64,000 bases of DNA from Chitinophagaceae bacterium (GTDB lineage Bacteria > Bacteroidota > Bacteroidia > Chitinophagales > Chitinophagaceae). A model generated the notes under the pieces. The model had not been told where the DNA came from. It was given only the letters and a program-made list of their open reading frames with translations, and did no database searches. The stretch's first letter is position 1. Each line of letters begins with the position of its first letter. The DNA lies in assembly GCA_016722465.1 (NCBI GenBank), contig JADKJC010000013.1, positions 806,001 to 870,000 of the forward strand, given 5' to 3'. This document shows, in pieces, positions 9,648 to 17,814 of the stretch. The position numbers were made by a program, and so were the translations under genes.

Positions 9648-9931
9648 CTAGCCTCTTTTAATTTTGTTCTCTTTAAAACGCTTATCAGGTGTGCCATCTT
9701 TTTTTAACTTACCTGACGGTACCAGCTTCTGTTTATTTACTTTATAACGCTTGTCTAAAGTACCATCCGCTTTTTTAGGAGCATCGCCTTCTTTTACAGC
9801 AGTTACTGCAACTGCCGGTTTTACCTTTTCCAATTTTGCAGCTGTTGGTTCCACTTTTTTCTTAACCTGCTGAGCTGAGGCAATACCAGTAAACCCTACC
9901 ATAAAGCATAAAGCAATCAATAATTTTTCAT
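9648..9931 (-). CDS. Small exported basic protein with DGTxDKR(Y/F)K repeats
   Basis: Secreted Lys-rich protein of about 94 aa. After a signal peptide (LLIALCFMVGFTGIASAQQ) comes a Lys/Val/Ala-rich stretch, then two copies of a motif: KKADGTLDKRYKVNKQK and KKDGTPDKRFKENKIK. I do not know its function. The natural start appears to be the ATG at 9931-9929 (MKK..LLIAL). The five-A run right after it (9924-9928, T on the plus strand) is one base short, so as written the ATG frame stops after four codons. The open frame begins instead at a TTG at 9920. Another likely homopolymer undercall, unless the TTG is really used. Confidence 0.6.
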
Positions 9932-10095
9932 AATTGTAAATTTAATTTTGATCAAGGTAAATTTATTCAAGCAAATTACTTGTTAGCTGCTTGTTAACCA
10001 AAAGATGCTTTATACAATTTGTGGAAAACATCAATAAAAACAGAAAGCCGTATGCAGCCCACGCCTTCATTTCAAAAATAAGTTATTATTGCAGT

Positions 10096-11001
10096 ATGAT
10101 AGTTGAAACATTAAACAACCGCTTTGCAATTGAAGGCAAAGTAAAATTCACTACCGGCAAAGGCAATCTAACCTCACTCCACATCAACAGCAAATATGCC
10201 AGTGCCGAAATTTGTTTGTATGGCGGGCAGTTGCTCAGTTATCAGCCATCCGGCCAACAGGATGTATTGTGGGTGAGTGAACGTTCATTATTTGAAAATG
10301 GTAAAGCCATCCGTGGTGGTATTCCTTTGTGCTTCCCCTGGTTTGGCCCACACACAGAAGATAAATCAAAACCGCAACATGGATTTGCACGTTTGCAGCA
10401 TTGGGATGTACTAACAGTAATGGAATCAGCCGAAGAAGCTGTAACTGTAACATTGGGGCTCAAGGAATCGGGGTTTTCTTTGCAATTATGGCCGCATGCT
10501 TTTAATGCTGTTATTGAATTTGTAATTGGCAAAACACTGGATGTAAAATTAACTGTTACCAACACCGGCAGTAAACCATTTGAATATTCAGATGCACTGC
10601 ATACCTATTTTAACATCAGCAGCATTGCCAGCATTACATTGCAAGGCCTGCAAAACGCCACATTCTATGACGCATTTGGCACCAAGTTAAAAACACAGGA
10701 CGATTTGTTGCTGCATTTCAATACTGAAACCAACAGGCGTTATGTAAACACTGCAATAGCCTGTATCATACATGATGAAGCTTACAACAGAAATATCAAA
10801 GTAAGTAAAACCGGCAGCAGGGTTACCGTAGTATGGAACCCGGGCGAAGCCGCCACCCAGACAATGGCGGATATGCTGCCAGATGGCTACAAAACATTTG
10901 TTTGCGTTGAGCCTGCCAATGCTTATGCAGGCATCGATATGATCACATTAAAGCCGGGAGAAATGCATACGCTGGGTACACTGATAGAAATAACCACATA
11001 A
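10096..11001 (+). CDS. D-hexose-6-phosphate mutarotase (YeaD-like, aldose 1-epimerase fold)
   Basis: Cytoplasmic enzyme expected to interconvert alpha and beta anomers of glucose-6-phosphate-type sugars. Characteristic motifs: IRGGIPLCFPWFGPH and PQHGFAR (with one catalytic His), then SDALHTYFNIS, and FVCVEPANA near the C-terminus. Length about 301 aa from the ATG at 10096, typical of the family. The frame is open upstream to 9991 but that extension has no homology-like content. No operon partner: the PorP-like gene converges on it, with 1 bp between stop codons. Confident family call; substrate inferred. Confidence 0.85.
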   Translation: MIVETLNNRFAIEGKVKFTTGKGNLTSLHINSKYASAEICLYGGQLLSYQPSGQQDVLWVSERSLFENGKAIRGGIPLCFPWFGPHTEDKSKPQHGFARLQHWDVLTVMESAEEAVTVTLGLKESGFSLQLWPHAFNAVIEFVIGKTLDVKLTVTNTGSKPFEYSDALHTYFNISSIASITLQGLQNATFYDAFGTKLKTQDDLLLHFNTETNRRYVNTAIACIIHDEAYNRNIKVSKTGSRVTVVWNPGEAATQTMADMLPDGYKTFVCVEPANAYAGIDMITLKPGEMHTLGTLIEITT

Positions 11002-11002
11002 A

Positions 11003-12031
11003 TCACCAGACATTCCTGGGACAAAAGTCGCCATACTTGTTGCCAAGCAAAAAGCCCACAATAAACTCATGCGTATTCCTTGAGTAATTTCTTAAAGAAG
11101 AAGTGGATACATCATACGAATAACCAATATTGAATGTATTTGAAATATTGATGCCTGCCATTGCGGCAAATCCGCCTAACTGGTCTCCAAAACGATAACT
11201 GCTGCCCAGCCAGAATTTATCCTGGTATTGAACCTTGGCATTGCTGTATATCTGCAGTGGAAATGGCTTTACATATTGCAGCATCACCGATGGCAGCAGG
11301 GTTACATCATCACTCAAAAAAGTTTTATAACCCGCAGTTACAAAGAAATGCGGCACCATATCGCTGCCGTATTTTGCATTCGTTACAAATTTAGCTTTGG
11401 CAGGAATAATATTCAGCACCGAAACGCCTACATAAAAATCTGCTCCATACAACCAAAGCCCGGCACCAATTTCAGGTTTTACTTTTGATATTTCGCCGTT
11501 GGCAATACCAATGGCCGGATCTGCCGGATCCAGGGAGCCCCATTGAATTTTAGAAGCATCCAGGCTGATGGAAGTAACCCCGGCTAAAAAACCAGCTGAC
11601 AAGGTAGTACGGGCACTCAGCCCTTTGTGATAAGCATAGGTAACATAAGCACCCCACCTGCTGAGATAACCTGTTTTATCGGTCATGATAATACCTCCAA
11701 TACCATGATGCGGTTCAGAGGCGGTATATTCATCTACATAAGAACGGCCACGTGGATTTTCTCCGGAAATGTCAAAAGAAGTGGCGTTTGTTTTGTAATC
11801 TTTTTTACCGATCGGGCCTTGTATAGAAAGATACGTGGTAACAGGTGCCCCGTCAATACCTGTCCATTGGTTGCGGTGGCTGATCTTTACATCTGTATAA
11901 TTTTCAATACCCGTTACAGCAGGGTTAATGATGTAATTATTTAAAACATATTGAGTGTAAACAGGTTTTTGCTGAGCAGATACCGTTGCAGCTGCTAACA
12001 GCCACCATCCAAGTAAAAGTCGAATTCTCAT
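11003..12031 (-). CDS. PorP/SprF-family type IX secretion outer-membrane protein
   Basis: Exported protein of 342 aa with a signal peptide ending VSAQQ and the family's diagnostic start of the mature chain: KPVYTQYVLNNYIINPAVTG, followed by HRNQWTGIDGAP. The rest is a barrel-type pattern ending near HEFIVGFLLGNK. Members of this family act with type IX secretion or gliding adhesins and often lie next to a large adhesin gene; none is next to it here, so this is a stand-alone paralogue. It is divergent from the glutamine-amidotransferase-like gene, and overlapping -7 boxes lie between them. Confidence 0.88.
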   Translation of the reverse strand: MRIRLLLGWWLLAAATVSAQQKPVYTQYVLNNYIINPAVTGIENYTDVKISHRNQWTGIDGAPVTTYLSIQGPIGKKDYKTNATSFDISGENPRGRSYVDEYTASEPHHGIGGIIMTDKTGYLSRWGAYVTYAYHKGLSARTTLSAGFLAGVTSISLDASKIQWGSLDPADPAIGIANGEISKVKPEIGAGLWLYGADFYVGVSVLNIIPAKAKFVTNAKYGSDMVPHFFVTAGYKTFLSDDVTLLPSVMLQYVKPFPLQIYSNAKVQYQDKFWLGSSYRFGDQLGGFAAMAGINISNTFNIGYSYDVSTSSLRNYSRNTHEFIVGFLLGNKYGDFCPRNVW

Positions 12032-12068
12032 GTTTCAATTAAACAATTTAGTTTAGGTATCACCCACA

Positions 12069-12145
12069 AAAGCCTGCAATTAAGAACGCATGGTTATCTT
12101 TGCAGGCAGCAAATATAAATGAATGGCACTGAATTAAAGCCTGCA
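12069..12145. promoter_or_regulatory. Divergent promoters with a repeated 10-mer
   Basis: Two opposed -7 boxes lie 7 bp apart: TATCTTTG on plus (12095-12102) and TATATTTG on minus (12117-12110). They are flanked by two direct copies of AAAGCCTGCA (12069-12078 and 12136-12145), with an inverted match TTTGCAGGC between them overlapping the plus -7 box. The arrangement looks like an operator region controlling the PorP-like gene and the amidotransferase-like gene together. The boxes are seen; regulation is inferred. Confidence 0.4.
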
Positions 12146-12235
12146 TGAAAATCCGGTATTTGTTAAAATTTAAACTGCCTGCACTGGTATCATTGATTAA
12201 ATGAATATCCTGGTACCGAAAATGTTTCAATACTA

Positions 12236-12964
12236 ATGACAGCACAGAATAAAATAAGGATTGGCCTCACTTATACAGGCACAGCAGAAAAACACAACAA
12301 CTATGTAAACTGGCTCGTGGGAAACGATGCAGTTGAGATCACCCGGCTTTCAGCAGCAGATAATAACCTGGAGAAAGTAAAAGAAATGGATGCCGTTGTA
12401 TTGTCAGGCGGTGTGGATACTCATCCCAAAAACTATGGCAGCGATATTACCGATTACCCCAATGCCCCAACAGCATTCCAGGAGGACAGGGATGCGTTTG
12501 AAACAGCCGTATTTCAATTGAGCCGGCAGCAACAACTCCCTGTGCTGGCAATATGCCGTGGCATGCAACTGGTCAATTGTATTTTAGGCGGCAACCTTAT
12601 CCAGGATATTGGCCCAGAAGGCAATGACCTGCACCGCAGTGAATCTACAGACGAAGAGCACGACGTGGTTATTTTACCAGGTACTATGTTAAGGCAAATT
12701 ACAAGGAAAGAAAAAGACAGGGCAAACAGTGCCCATCATCAATGTGTAGGTAAATTGGGTGAGGGTTTAAAAGTAAATGCACAATCGGAAGACGGCATTA
12801 TTGAGGGATATGAATGGGCAGATAAAAAAAGCAAGCCATTCCTGCTGGGGGTACAATGGCACCCGGAAAGAATGTATCAACTGAACATACAATCCTCTGC
12901 TCTATCAAGGAATATCAGGGAATATTTTATGAATGCGATCTGCAGTAATATGCAACATCAGTAA
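12236..12964 (+). CDS. Class I glutamine amidotransferase-like hydrolase (peptidase C26, PuuD-like)
   Basis: Cytoplasmic cysteine hydrolase of the gamma-glutamyl-GABA hydrolase family. The nucleophile elbow is AICRGMQLVNC, with Cys about residue 108. The following LGGNLIQDI, NSAHHQCV and LGVQWHPERM carry the His/Glu of the triad. Length 242 aa is normal. ATG start at 12236, about 130 nt after its predicted promoter. No putrescine-degradation genes are nearby, so the substrate cannot be stated from context. Its end is close to the phospholipase D-like gene; the longest frame of that gene would overlap it. Confidence 0.85.
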   Translation: MTAQNKIRIGLTYTGTAEKHNNYVNWLVGNDAVEITRLSAADNNLEKVKEMDAVVLSGGVDTHPKNYGSDITDYPNAPTAFQEDRDAFETAVFQLSRQQQLPVLAICRGMQLVNCILGGNLIQDIGPEGNDLHRSESTDEEHDVVILPGTMLRQITRKEKDRANSAHHQCVGKLGEGLKVNAQSEDGIIEGYEWADKKSKPFLLGVQWHPERMYQLNIQSSALSRNIREYFMNAICSNMQHQ

Positions 12965-13001
12965 CGCTTTGCTGTTAGCAGGCCGTTTAAGAAAAGAAAC
13001 C

Positions 13002-13009
13002 TACTTTTG
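13002..13009 (+). promoter_or_regulatory. Bacteroidota -7 box before the PLD-like gene
   Basis: TACTTTTG, a full match to TAnnTTTG, 14 bp before a GTG at 13023. It argues for that start rather than the ATG at 12933, which would put the promoter inside the gene. Confidence 0.35.
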
Positions 13010-13022
13010 CCTTTTGGCACAG

Positions 13023-14627
13023 GTGAAACCACAAGAATATTATCCCGTAAAAGTATTTTGCTGCACTATTGTTGTTGCGGCTTTAGTATGCATGGTCAAT
13101 ACGGCATCGGCACAGAACAAACGCATCAGGTGTTATTTCAACCACCCCGTAAATACCACGATCTCTTCCGGCTTCAATGCGGTTTATTTAAACAATACTT
13201 TTCCTGATACAGTGGCAGCTTATATCAACCGGGCGAAATACAGTATTGATGTGGCGATGTACAATTTTACTGCATTTAACAACAGCAATGTGGCAAAGAT
13301 TGCAACTGCGGCCAATGCAGCCGCCGCAAGGGGCGTTATCATCCGCTGGATATACAATGGCACTTCTGCCACCAGCAACAGTGGCCTCAGTTTATTAAGC
13401 CCGTTGATACAAACATTTGCCAGCGCCAATTACACCGATTACATCATGCACAATAAATTTATGGTAGTGGATGTAAACTCAGCAGACAGCAATGATGCAG
13501 TGGTATTGACTGGCTCTTATAACTGGAGCGACCAGCAAACCACCGGTGATGTAAACAATCTCCTGTTCATACAAAGCAAACAGGTAGCCACTGCTTTTTA
13601 CAATGAGTTCAATAAAATGTGGGGCGGCACTGCAGCTACTCCTAATGGCGCAACCGCAGCCTTCAGCACTTTTAAAACACCCAGTACACAAACACAGTTT
13701 AATGTGGAGGGCAATTTGATTGAAGTGTACTTCAGCCCGAAAGATGCAATGAATACCCGTTTGCAAAACAGCATCAACACGGCCAGCTTCGGTTTGTTTT
13801 TTGGCGTGTATACGTTCACTGATAATACGGTTGCCAACCTCATCAAAACAAAATACCTGAATGGTGTTTTTGTAAGGGGCATTATGGATGAGTTCAGTCA
13901 GTCATTCAATGCCTATGCAACATTGAATCCGGCACTGGGCAACGATATGCTGCTATACACTGGCAGCAATTTATACCACAATAAAACAATGCTGATTGAT
14001 CCGCTCAATCCATCCTCTGATCCGCAGGTGTTTACCGGGTCTTACAACTGGACAACGCAAGGCACGGTTTCCAACGATGAAAATGCGGTGGTGATTCATG
14101 ATGCTTCTATTGCCAACCAGTATTACCAATCGTTGTGCAAAGATTTTACAACGCTTGGGGGCACCCCCTGTGTGGCCCCCCCCTGCCCTTCCGGGGCAAT
14201 CGCCATTACCTCCAACCAGCATGGCAGCAGTTACCAGTGGCAGTTGAATACCGGCACTGGCTTTAATAATATCAGCGACACTGGTTTTTACAATGGCAGT
14301 AACAATATTAACCTAACGTTGACCAACGCCCCAACAAGCTGGTATGGCTACCGGTTCCGGTGTGTGGTAAATGGCAGTACGTACAGCGATACTACCGATT
14401 TAAAATTTACCGCCTATTGGAATGGCAGTGTAAGTACGGCATGGGAAAATACTTCCAACTGGAACTGCGGTTCATTACCGGATGCCAATACAGATGTGGT
14501 AATCAATGAAGGCGTAAAGTATTATCCTGTTATCAATAACGCTACATCGTGCAGGAGTGTAAAGCTGAACAAAAATGCAATGGCAACAATCGTTAATGGG
14601 ATTCAATTAATCCTTACAGGAAGATAA
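13023..14627 (+). CDS. Secreted phospholipase D-like protein with two HKD motifs
   Basis: Exported protein with two PLD-type catalytic motifs, HNKFMVVD (about residue 143 of the 13023 start) and HNKTMLID (about 320), each followed by an LTGSYNW or FTGSYNW strand. Two motifs in one chain suggest a complete active site hydrolysing a phosphodiester (lipid or nucleic acid). The signal peptide is VFCCTIVVAALVCMVNTASA. The C-terminal third (about 380 onward) is Cys/Ser/Asn-rich and looks like an Ig-like fold plus a WN...W..TSNWNCGSLPDANTDVVI segment typical of Bacteroidota surface proteins. I see no canonical type IX sorting tail. GTG 13023 is preferred over ATG 12933; this is uncertain. Confidence 0.78.
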   Translation: MKPQEYYPVKVFCCTIVVAALVCMVNTASAQNKRIRCYFNHPVNTTISSGFNAVYLNNTFPDTVAAYINRAKYSIDVAMYNFTAFNNSNVAKIATAANAAAARGVIIRWIYNGTSATSNSGLSLLSPLIQTFASANYTDYIMHNKFMVVDVNSADSNDAVVLTGSYNWSDQQTTGDVNNLLFIQSKQVATAFYNEFNKMWGGTAATPNGATAAFSTFKTPSTQTQFNVEGNLIEVYFSPKDAMNTRLQNSINTASFGLFFGVYTFTDNTVANLIKTKYLNGVFVRGIMDEFSQSFNAYATLNPALGNDMLLYTGSNLYHNKTMLIDPLNPSSDPQVFTGSYNWTTQGTVSNDENAVVIHDASIANQYYQSLCKDFTTLGGTPCVAPPCPSGAIAITSNQHGSSYQWQLNTGTGFNNISDTGFYNGSNNINLTLTNAPTSWYGYRFRCVVNGSTYSDTTDLKFTAYWNGSVSTAWENTSNWNCGSLPDANTDVVINEGVKYYPVINNATSCRSVKLNKNAMATIVNGIQLILTGR

Positions 14628-16256
14628 TCACTTCATTACTTCAGTGATCACATTCCCCACACAACCACTGGGCATTTGTATCTGCAGCAATGCAGCAAGT
14701 GTTGCTGCAATATCGGTCATATAAGTTTCCCTGTTGAGTTTGCCGGCTTTTATACCCCAGCCATAAAATAGTAACGGTATGTGGGAATCATAAGGATTCC
14801 ATAACCCATGGGTGGTTCCTTTTTTACCCCCGTCAAAATAACCAGGCTTAAAAATAAATTGTATATCGCCGCTTCGGGATGGCATGTACCCATTGGTAAG
14901 CCTTGTCTTCATCGGTTCCGCCAGGGTAGATTCCGCTAATTCATTCAGGTCAACGGCTGTGGCCACTGCATTTTCTCTTTTCAATTCTTCGATGACCAGT
15001 TCTCTTACAGCTTCATTATTTTTTGCGCTGTCGCTCAAATATACCTGGTAATTCACCACATTGTCTATGGCATTTTTAATATTTAATTTCTCTTCCACTG
15101 CTTTCAACAACCGCATTTTTATATCTGCATCATCCACACCACCGCCCGGTATTTTATGCTCAGCCAGGAAAGCAGGCACATGTGCAGCGCCATGATCGGC
15201 AGTTAAAAAAATAAGGTATTTGCCCTTGCCAACTTTGTTATCCAGGTAAGCAAGAAATTCAGCAATGTCTTTGTCCAGCCGCAGGTAAGTGTCTTCTGCC
15301 TCTACAGAATTTGGCCCAAAAGAATGGCCGATATAATCTGTGGATGAAATACTCACCGTTAAAAAATCGGTTACTGTATTTTTTCCCAGTGATTCGTTTT
15401 CGATGGCTGCTTTTGCGAAATCAAATGTGTAAGTATTGGCAAAGGGCGTTGTTTTAAAAGCTTCGTACTTATCTTTTGTGATCGTGGAGAGCTTGTGCGG
15501 AAAAGTCACTGTTTTTTCTCCCTTGATATTCCATTCAAATGGCACATCGTCTGAACCACTTAAATCGTATTTTGCCAATGGCAGCAAGGTATTCCAGTCC
15601 TGGCTCATGTATTTTGCTGCAAGATCTTTGTCATTGAACCGGCTCACCCATTGCGGCAACGCCGGCATGTAATGTGTACTTGTAATGAACTTGCCTACTT
15701 TATCATCGTACCAGTAGGCTGCATTGGCGCTGTGGCCTGCAGGCAGTATAGCACCCCGGTCCTTTAAAGCAATGCCGATCACTTTACTTTTGAAATTATT
15801 ACTCAGCCGCAGTTCATCCGTGATGGTGGTTGTCCACATATTCCCCGGGCTCATTTTCCCGGCATCCGTATTACTGCCTACAGTTGAAACAGTACTGTCG
15901 TCGGTACAGTACACATATTTTTTTGTGAGCCTGCTGTACCAGCTGTTACCCACTATGCCATGAATTGCCGGAACGCTTCCGGTGTACACACAGGTATGGC
16001 CCGGTGCGGTGTATGTTGGAGTGTAAGGTATCATCGTATTTTCACAACTAAAACCTTCCTGCAGCAACCGCCTAAAACCATTGCTGCTGTATAATTCCTT
16101 GTAACGGTATAAATAATCCCAGCGCATCTGGTCAATTACCAGCCCCACTATCAATTTGGCATTTGCAGGGGAAGCCTGGGTAGTTATCGCCTGTGCAGTT
16201 ACAGGAGTTGTACTAATACACAACAGCAGTAGCGCCGGGATTGCTTTTTTAAGCAT
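14628..16256 (-). CDS. PafA-like alkaline phosphatase / phosphodiesterase
   Basis: Exported metal-dependent phosphatase of the alkaline phosphatase superfamily. It has a signal peptide (LLLLCISTTPVTAQ), a first metal Asp in VGLVIDQMRWDYLYRY, and the nucleophile-threonine region IPYTPTYTAPGHT followed by YTGSVPAIHGIVGN. Later metal ligands lie in DYIGHSFGPNSVEAEDTY, FLTADHGAAHVP and the C-terminal KGTTHG. These are the hallmarks of the calcium-activated PafA group of Bacteroidota, which releases phosphate from organic monoesters in the periplasm. Length 542 aa is normal. It converges on the PLD-like gene with stop codons touching, and has a TATATTTG box 15 bp upstream of its ATG. Confidence 0.87.
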   Translation of the reverse strand: MLKKAIPALLLLCISTTPVTAQAITTQASPANAKLIVGLVIDQMRWDYLYRYKELYSSNGFRRLLQEGFSCENTMIPYTPTYTAPGHTCVYTGSVPAIHGIVGNSWYSRLTKKYVYCTDDSTVSTVGSNTDAGKMSPGNMWTTTITDELRLSNNFKSKVIGIALKDRGAILPAGHSANAAYWYDDKVGKFITSTHYMPALPQWVSRFNDKDLAAKYMSQDWNTLLPLAKYDLSGSDDVPFEWNIKGEKTVTFPHKLSTITKDKYEAFKTTPFANTYTFDFAKAAIENESLGKNTVTDFLTVSISSTDYIGHSFGPNSVEAEDTYLRLDKDIAEFLAYLDNKVGKGKYLIFLTADHGAAHVPAFLAEHKIPGGGVDDADIKMRLLKAVEEKLNIKNAIDNVVNYQVYLSDSAKNNEAVRELVIEELKRENAVATAVDLNELAESTLAEPMKTRLTNGYMPSRSGDIQFIFKPGYFDGGKKGTTHGLWNPYDSHIPLLFYGWGIKAGKLNRETYMTDIAATLAALLQIQMPSGCVGNVITEVMK

Positions 16257-16270
16257 ACAAATATTTTTTA

Positions 16271-16278
16271 CAAATATA
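16271..16278 (-). promoter_or_regulatory. Bacteroidota -7 box for the PafA-like gene
   Basis: Minus-strand TATATTTG, a full TAnnTTTG match, about 15 bp upstream of the ATG at 16256. Confidence 0.4.
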
Positions 16279-16348
16279 GCGGCTGTGCTGTGGAATTAAT
16301 GTTGAAGGAAGAATTAATAGAATGGCAACAGGTTTTAAGGGAATGATT

Positions 16349-16356
16349 TACTTTTG
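16349..16356 (+). promoter_or_regulatory. Bacteroidota -7 box in front of the candidate RNA
   Basis: TACTTTTG, a full TAnnTTTG match. Predicted transcription would begin near 16361-16363, just before the long hairpin at 16369 and 230 bp upstream of the next start codon. Confidence 0.45.
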
Positions 16357-16368
16357 CGGCAAATGTTA

Positions 16369-16468
16369 GGAGGATAGAAACGCTGATAAACCGGATAAGG
16401 CAGATCAGAACGAATTTTTAATCCGTTTCAATCAGTGACAATTAGTTAGAACCGTATTTCTATCCTCC
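16369..16468 (+). ncRNA. Candidate structured RNA: nested ~100-nt hairpin in the leader of the oxoamine synthase gene
   Basis: Three nested stems are visible. The outer stem is a perfect 12-bp pair, GGAGGATAGAAA (16369-16380) with TTTCTATCCTCC (16457-16468). The middle stem is CGCTGAT (16381-16387) with ATCAGTG (16431-16437), 7 bp including one G-U. The inner stem is CGGAT (16392-16396) with ATCCG (16421-16425). An asymmetric 19-nt bulge lies on the 3' side. A -7 box sits just upstream and a small hairpin (TTCAAT-AAAA-ATTGAA) just downstream. Rod-like shape with one big bulge could be an sRNA or a leader regulator. The arms could also be terminal repeats of a small mobile element, but I see no target duplication. 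Confidence 0.45.
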
Positions 16469-16500
16469 GCTTCAATAAAAATTGAATAGAGATATACAGT

Positions 16501-16558
16501 AGAAGTGAGTGACACAACGATGTCCCCATGAAATACTGAAGCTGGAGTCAAAATCAAT
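16501..16558 (+). repeat. Interspersed element, copy 1
   Basis: Contains GTGAGTGACACAACGATG (16505-16522), then ATACTG, then AGCTGG and GTCAAAATC. It shares this pattern with 53818, 57648 (reverse) and 60430. It lies about 30 bp before the ATG of the oxoamine synthase gene, so it would be in that gene's leader. Confidence 0.6.
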
Positions 16559-16588
16559 AAATCCTAAATCAGCAATCATACATTTATT

Positions 16589-17661
16589 ATGGCAGATGTT
16601 TTTGAAAAATTAGTGAAAGACGGCGGCCCCCTCGGCAAACACATGGACAGGGCACATGGTTATTTTGCCTTCCCGAAATTAGAAGGCGAACTGGGACCGA
16701 GGATGCAGTTCCGTGGAAAAGAAATGATCGTATGGAGTTTGAACAATTACCTCGGTTTGGTAAACCACCCGGAAGTGAGAAAAGTAGATGCGGAAGCTGC
16801 CGCCAAATACGGCATGGGCAACCCGATGGGCGCCCGGATGATGAGTGGCAACACAGCCAAACATGAGGAACTGGAAAAAGTGATCAGCAAATTTGTAAGC
16901 CGGGAAGATACCATGCTGCTGAACTTCGGTTACCAGGGCATTATGAGTTGTATTGATGCATTGGTGAATCGCCGTGATGTGATCGTGTATGACGCAGAAG
17001 CACATGCCTGTATTGTGGATGGCATCAGGTTGCACATGGGTTATACCTATGCATTCAAGCACAACAATGTGGAGGATTTTGAAAAACAATTGCAGCGTGC
17101 TGAAAAGATGACTGAAAAAACCGGCGGTGGCATTTTAGTAATCACCGAAGGGGTTTTTGGCATGGATGGCGAGCAGGGCATTTTAAAAGAGATTGTGGCA
17201 TTGAAAGAAAAATACCAGTTCAGAATTTTGATTGATGATGCACACGGCTTTGGTTATATGGGCCCAACAGGGGCCGGTGCAGATGAAGCACAGGGTTGCC
17301 AGGCAGGCATTGATCTTTACTTCAGCACTTTTGTAAAAAGTATGGGCAGTATTGGCGCATTTATCAGTGGACCAAAAGCTGTACTGAAATATTTACGCTA
17401 CAATACCAGGAGCCAGATTTTCGCCAAGAGCCTGCCGCTGATGATCGTTGAGGGCATGCTTACAAGAATGGAAATGGTCATTAATATGCCTGAACTGAGA
17501 GCAAAACTATGGCACAATGTAGAACGCCTGCAGACTGGATTGAAAGCAAGAGGGTTTGATCTATTGACCTTACGTTAAAAGCCTTTGAAGAAACCAAGAA
17601 GAAATTAGATGCCGGTTTGTACAAAGCGGCAGATATTCCGGATATGGCAGAACTGATATAA
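16589..17661 (+). pseudogene. Alpha-oxoamine synthase (KBL/serine palmitoyltransferase-like), internal deletion
   Basis: PLP enzyme of the family that condenses an amino acid with an acyl-CoA (Kbl, BioF, serine palmitoyltransferase). Motifs present: SLNNYLGLVNHP, GMGNPMGARMMSGN, the stacking His in DAEAHACIVDG, LIDDAHGFGYMG, and the PLP lysine near residue 249 in FSTFVKSMGSIGAF. The open frame stops at 17578 after GLKARGFDL. From 17563 another frame continues as IDLTLKAFEETKKKLDAG and ends at 17661, which is the family's C-terminal tail. Relative to normal members (about 400-420 aa) roughly 60-70 residues are missing, including the segment with the carboxylate-binding Arg. This is therefore a real deletion or an assembly collapse. 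In Bacteroidota such genes often make sphingolipid precursors; that role is inferred. Confidence 0.8.
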
Positions 17662-17666
17662 ACGCC

Positions 17667-17686
17667 GCTCCGTTAGCTAACGGAGC
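17667..17686. terminator. Perfect 20-bp palindrome after the oxoamine synthase gene
   Basis: GCTCCGTTAG directly followed by CTAACGGAGC, six bases after the stop at 17661. It can fold into a strong hairpin but lacks a T-run, so it may be a terminator, an RNA stabiliser or a dyad binding site. Confidence 0.45.
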
Positions 17687-17710
17687 AACTGCAAAGCCAC
17701 TATTTTATTT

Positions 17711-17738
17711 AAACAGCCTTCATTAACGGAGGCTGTTT
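17711..17738 (+). terminator. Hairpin terminator candidate
   Basis: AAACAGCCT (17711-17719) and AGGCTGTTT (17730-17738), nine perfect pairs with a 10-nt loop. The downstream T-run is short. It is the second hairpin in the gap before the M13 peptidase. Confidence 0.5.
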
Positions 17739-17814
17739 AACATTTGTTCCACTTATCAAAAAAATAATTGCATAACAAAATCATTCTCTACATTTATCGA
17801 TAAAATTTATTGTA

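Noticed and set aside
16369..16468. Insertion sequence with 12-bp terminal repeats
   Set aside because: The inside is too short for a transposase and no target-site duplication was seen; the nested pairing fits an RNA better.
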